Assembly (NCBI RefSeq): GCF_002362315.1
Contig: NZ_MTZV01000006.1
Span: forward strand, 1,488,001 to 1,552,000
Source: Paraburkholderia acidicola
Lineage (GTDB): Bacteria > Pseudomonadota > Gammaproteobacteria > Burkholderiales > Burkholderiaceae
Length of the DNA: 64,000 nucleotides
Direction of reading: 5' to 3'
The notes under the pieces were generated by a model. It ran no database searches. It worked only from the letters and a program-made list of their open reading frames with translations, and was not told the origin of the DNA. The stretch's first letter is position 1; the number at the start of each line of letters is the position of its first letter. The position numbers and the translations under genes are program-made. Of the stretch, positions 62,601 to 64,000 are shown in pieces.

Positions 62601-64000
62601 ATGACAAACAAAAAACTCGATCTTGGTGGACAGGCGTTCAAGAACGTCCTGGGTTTCACTTTCCTTCACTGGCGCAGCCAGCCTGCCCGCATCGTCGCAG
62701 TCGCCGGGCTCGCCCTGCTGGCAGCGGTCGCCGACGTCCTGACCCCGCTCTTCGCGGGGCGGCTCGTCGACGCGCTGGCCAGCGGCGTATCGAGCAAGGC
62801 GCTCGCGTGGCAGGCGGCGATCTCGGCGTTCACCACGCTGGTCGTACTCGGTGTGGCCGGTACCGTGCTGCGCCAGTTCACCTTCCAGAACATCATCGCG
62901 TTGACGCTGAAGATGATGAGCGAGATTGCCGCTAACGCGTTTCATCGCGTGCAGCGCTTCTCCACCGACTGGCACGCCAACAGCTTCGCCGGTTCGACCG
63001 TGCGCAAGATCACGCGCGGCATGTGGGCGCTCGATCTGCTGAACGACACGCTGCTGGTCGCGCTGTTACCGTCGGTGGTAATGCTGGTCGGCGCAACGGT
63101 GTTGCTGGGTGTGCACTGGCCGGTGATGGGCGTCGTCGTCGGTCTCGGCTCCGTGCTGTATATCGCGGTGACGGTTACCCTGTCGGTCGGCTTTGTTGCA
63201 CCGGCCGCCCGCCTCGGCAACGCGTGGGACACACGCATGGGCGGCGCACTGGCCGATGCGGTGAGCTGCAACGCGGTGGTCAAGGCGTTCGGCGCGGAAA
63301 CCCGCGAGGAAACGCGGCTCGCCCGTGTAATCGCCAAGTGGAACAAGCGCACGCGGCGTACGTGGATTCGCGGCACGCTCAACGGCGGCGTACAGGGCGC
63401 CATGCTGGTGCTGATGCAGGCGGCGATGCTCGGCGCGGCGCTAATGCTGTGGGCCAAAGACAAGGCGAGCGTCGGCGACATCACGTTCGCGCTGACGATG
63501 TTCTTCATGCTGCAAGGCTATCTGCGCGAAGTCGGCATGCACGTGCGCAACCTGCAGCGTTCGGTCAACGACATGGAAGAACTCGTGTCGCTAGAGCGCG
63601 AACCGCTCGGTATCGAAGACAAGCCTGGCGCGCGCAAGATTGCGATCGACAAAGGCGAAATCCGCTTCGAACACGTCACGTTCCGCTATGGCGCGCAGTC
63701 GACGCCGCTCTATGCCGATTTCTCGGTGCGCGTCGCGCCGGGCGAGCGCATCGGGTTGGTCGGCCACTCGGGCTCCGGCAAGACGACGTTCATCAAGCTG
63801 ATCCAGCGGCTGTACGACATCGACGAAGGCCGCATCACGATCGATGGGCAGAACATCGCCGACGTGCAGCAGGCGTCGTTGCGTGCGCAACTCGCGATCG
63901 TCCAGCAGGAACCGGTGCTGTTTCATCGGTCGCTGGCGGAGAACATTGCGTATGCACGGCCGGGCGCGAGCCAGGCGGAGATCGAACGGGCCGCCCGCCA
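62601..64000 (+). CDS. ABC exporter, fused permease-ATPase (partial)
   Basis: At least 466 residues; the C-terminus is outside the window. MTNKKLDLGGQAFKNVLGFTFLHW leads into a six-helix type I exporter membrane domain (about 30-325). The nucleotide-binding domain starts near 353 (IRFEHVTFRYG) with Walker A GHSGSGKTT and Q-loop QQEPVLF. The signature and Walker B lie beyond the edge. Probably works as a homodimer exporting lipid, peptide or drug. The ATG at 62601 is the only good start. Confidence 0.93.
   Translation, partial: MTNKKLDLGGQAFKNVLGFTFLHWRSQPARIVAVAGLALLAAVADVLTPLFAGRLVDALASGVSSKALAWQAAISAFTTLVVLGVAGTVLRQFTFQNIIALTLKMMSEIAANAFHRVQRFSTDWHANSFAGSTVRKITRGMWALDLLNDTLLVALLPSVVMLVGATVLLGVHWPVMGVVVGLGSVLYIAVTVTLSVGFVAPAARLGNAWDTRMGGALADAVSCNAVVKAFGAETREETRLARVIAKWNKRTRRTWIRGTLNGGVQGAMLVLMQAAMLGAALMLWAKDKASVGDITFALTMFFMLQGYLREVGMHVRNLQRSVNDMEELVSLEREPLGIEDKPGARKIAIDKGEIRFEHVTFRYGAQSTPLYADFSVRVAPGERIGLVGHSGSGKTTFIKLIQRLYDIDEGRITIDGQNIADVQQASLRAQLAIVQQEPVLFHRSLAENIAYARPGASQAEIERAAR

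Overview
The window looks like part of a chromosome or large secondary replicon of a high-GC betaproteobacterium of the Burkholderiaceae, probably Paraburkholderia, Caballeronia or Burkholderia. The grounds are trimeric porins with the typical mature start (QSSVTLYG...), a polyhydroxyalkanoate phasin, a lysine/alanine-tailed HU-like protein, and a very high density of solute transporters paired with one-component regulators. I see no rRNA, tRNA, CRISPR array or intact insertion sequence.

1-7.2 kb holds a porin tail, a stand-alone Anbu-type proteasome homologue, an HU-like nucleoid protein, a MocR regulator divergent from an AhpD-like protein, and a two-gene envelope unit: a coiled-coil membrane protein and a membrane-anchored solute-binding/LysM fusion. 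7.2-17.6 kb is a peptide-uptake locus: a POT permease, an XRE-cupin regulator, a five-gene Opp/Dpp ABC transporter and an OprD-family porin. 17.6-19.5 kb is an SDR/AraC divergent pair.

19.6-33.7 kb is a catabolic cluster. An IclR regulator faces a spermidine/opine-type ABC importer fused in one operon with a three-subunit flavin/iron-sulfur oxidase (HcnABC or hydroxyproline/opine dehydrogenase type). Next come a ketopantoate-reductase-like enzyme, a serine hydrolase, an ornithine-cyclodeaminase-family enzyme, a LysR regulator and a porin. 33.8-43.7 kb is a second unit on the minus strand: aconitase, a GntR regulator with what looks like a duplicated winged helix, an alpha/beta hydrolase and a dipeptide-type ABC transporter. 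It is preceded by a perfect 17-bp inverted repeat.

43.7-50.3 kb is an EmrAB-OprM-type efflux pump, two paralogous MarR regulators that share one operator motif at three promoters, and a further MFS exporter. 50.3-57.5 kb has a phasin, an MFS permease divergent from an L-asparaginase and a GntR regulator, a SnoaL-like protein, an orphan BamA and a small unknown protein.

58.1-61.8 kb is a lower-GC accessory island: a GIY-YIG nuclease-like protein, a phage Gp37/Gp68 (three-Cys-motif) protein, and two different Rossmann-fold 'three-Cys-motif partner' (TcmP-like) proteins, one on each side. It is the best candidate for a poorly described system in this window. The window ends inside an ABC exporter.
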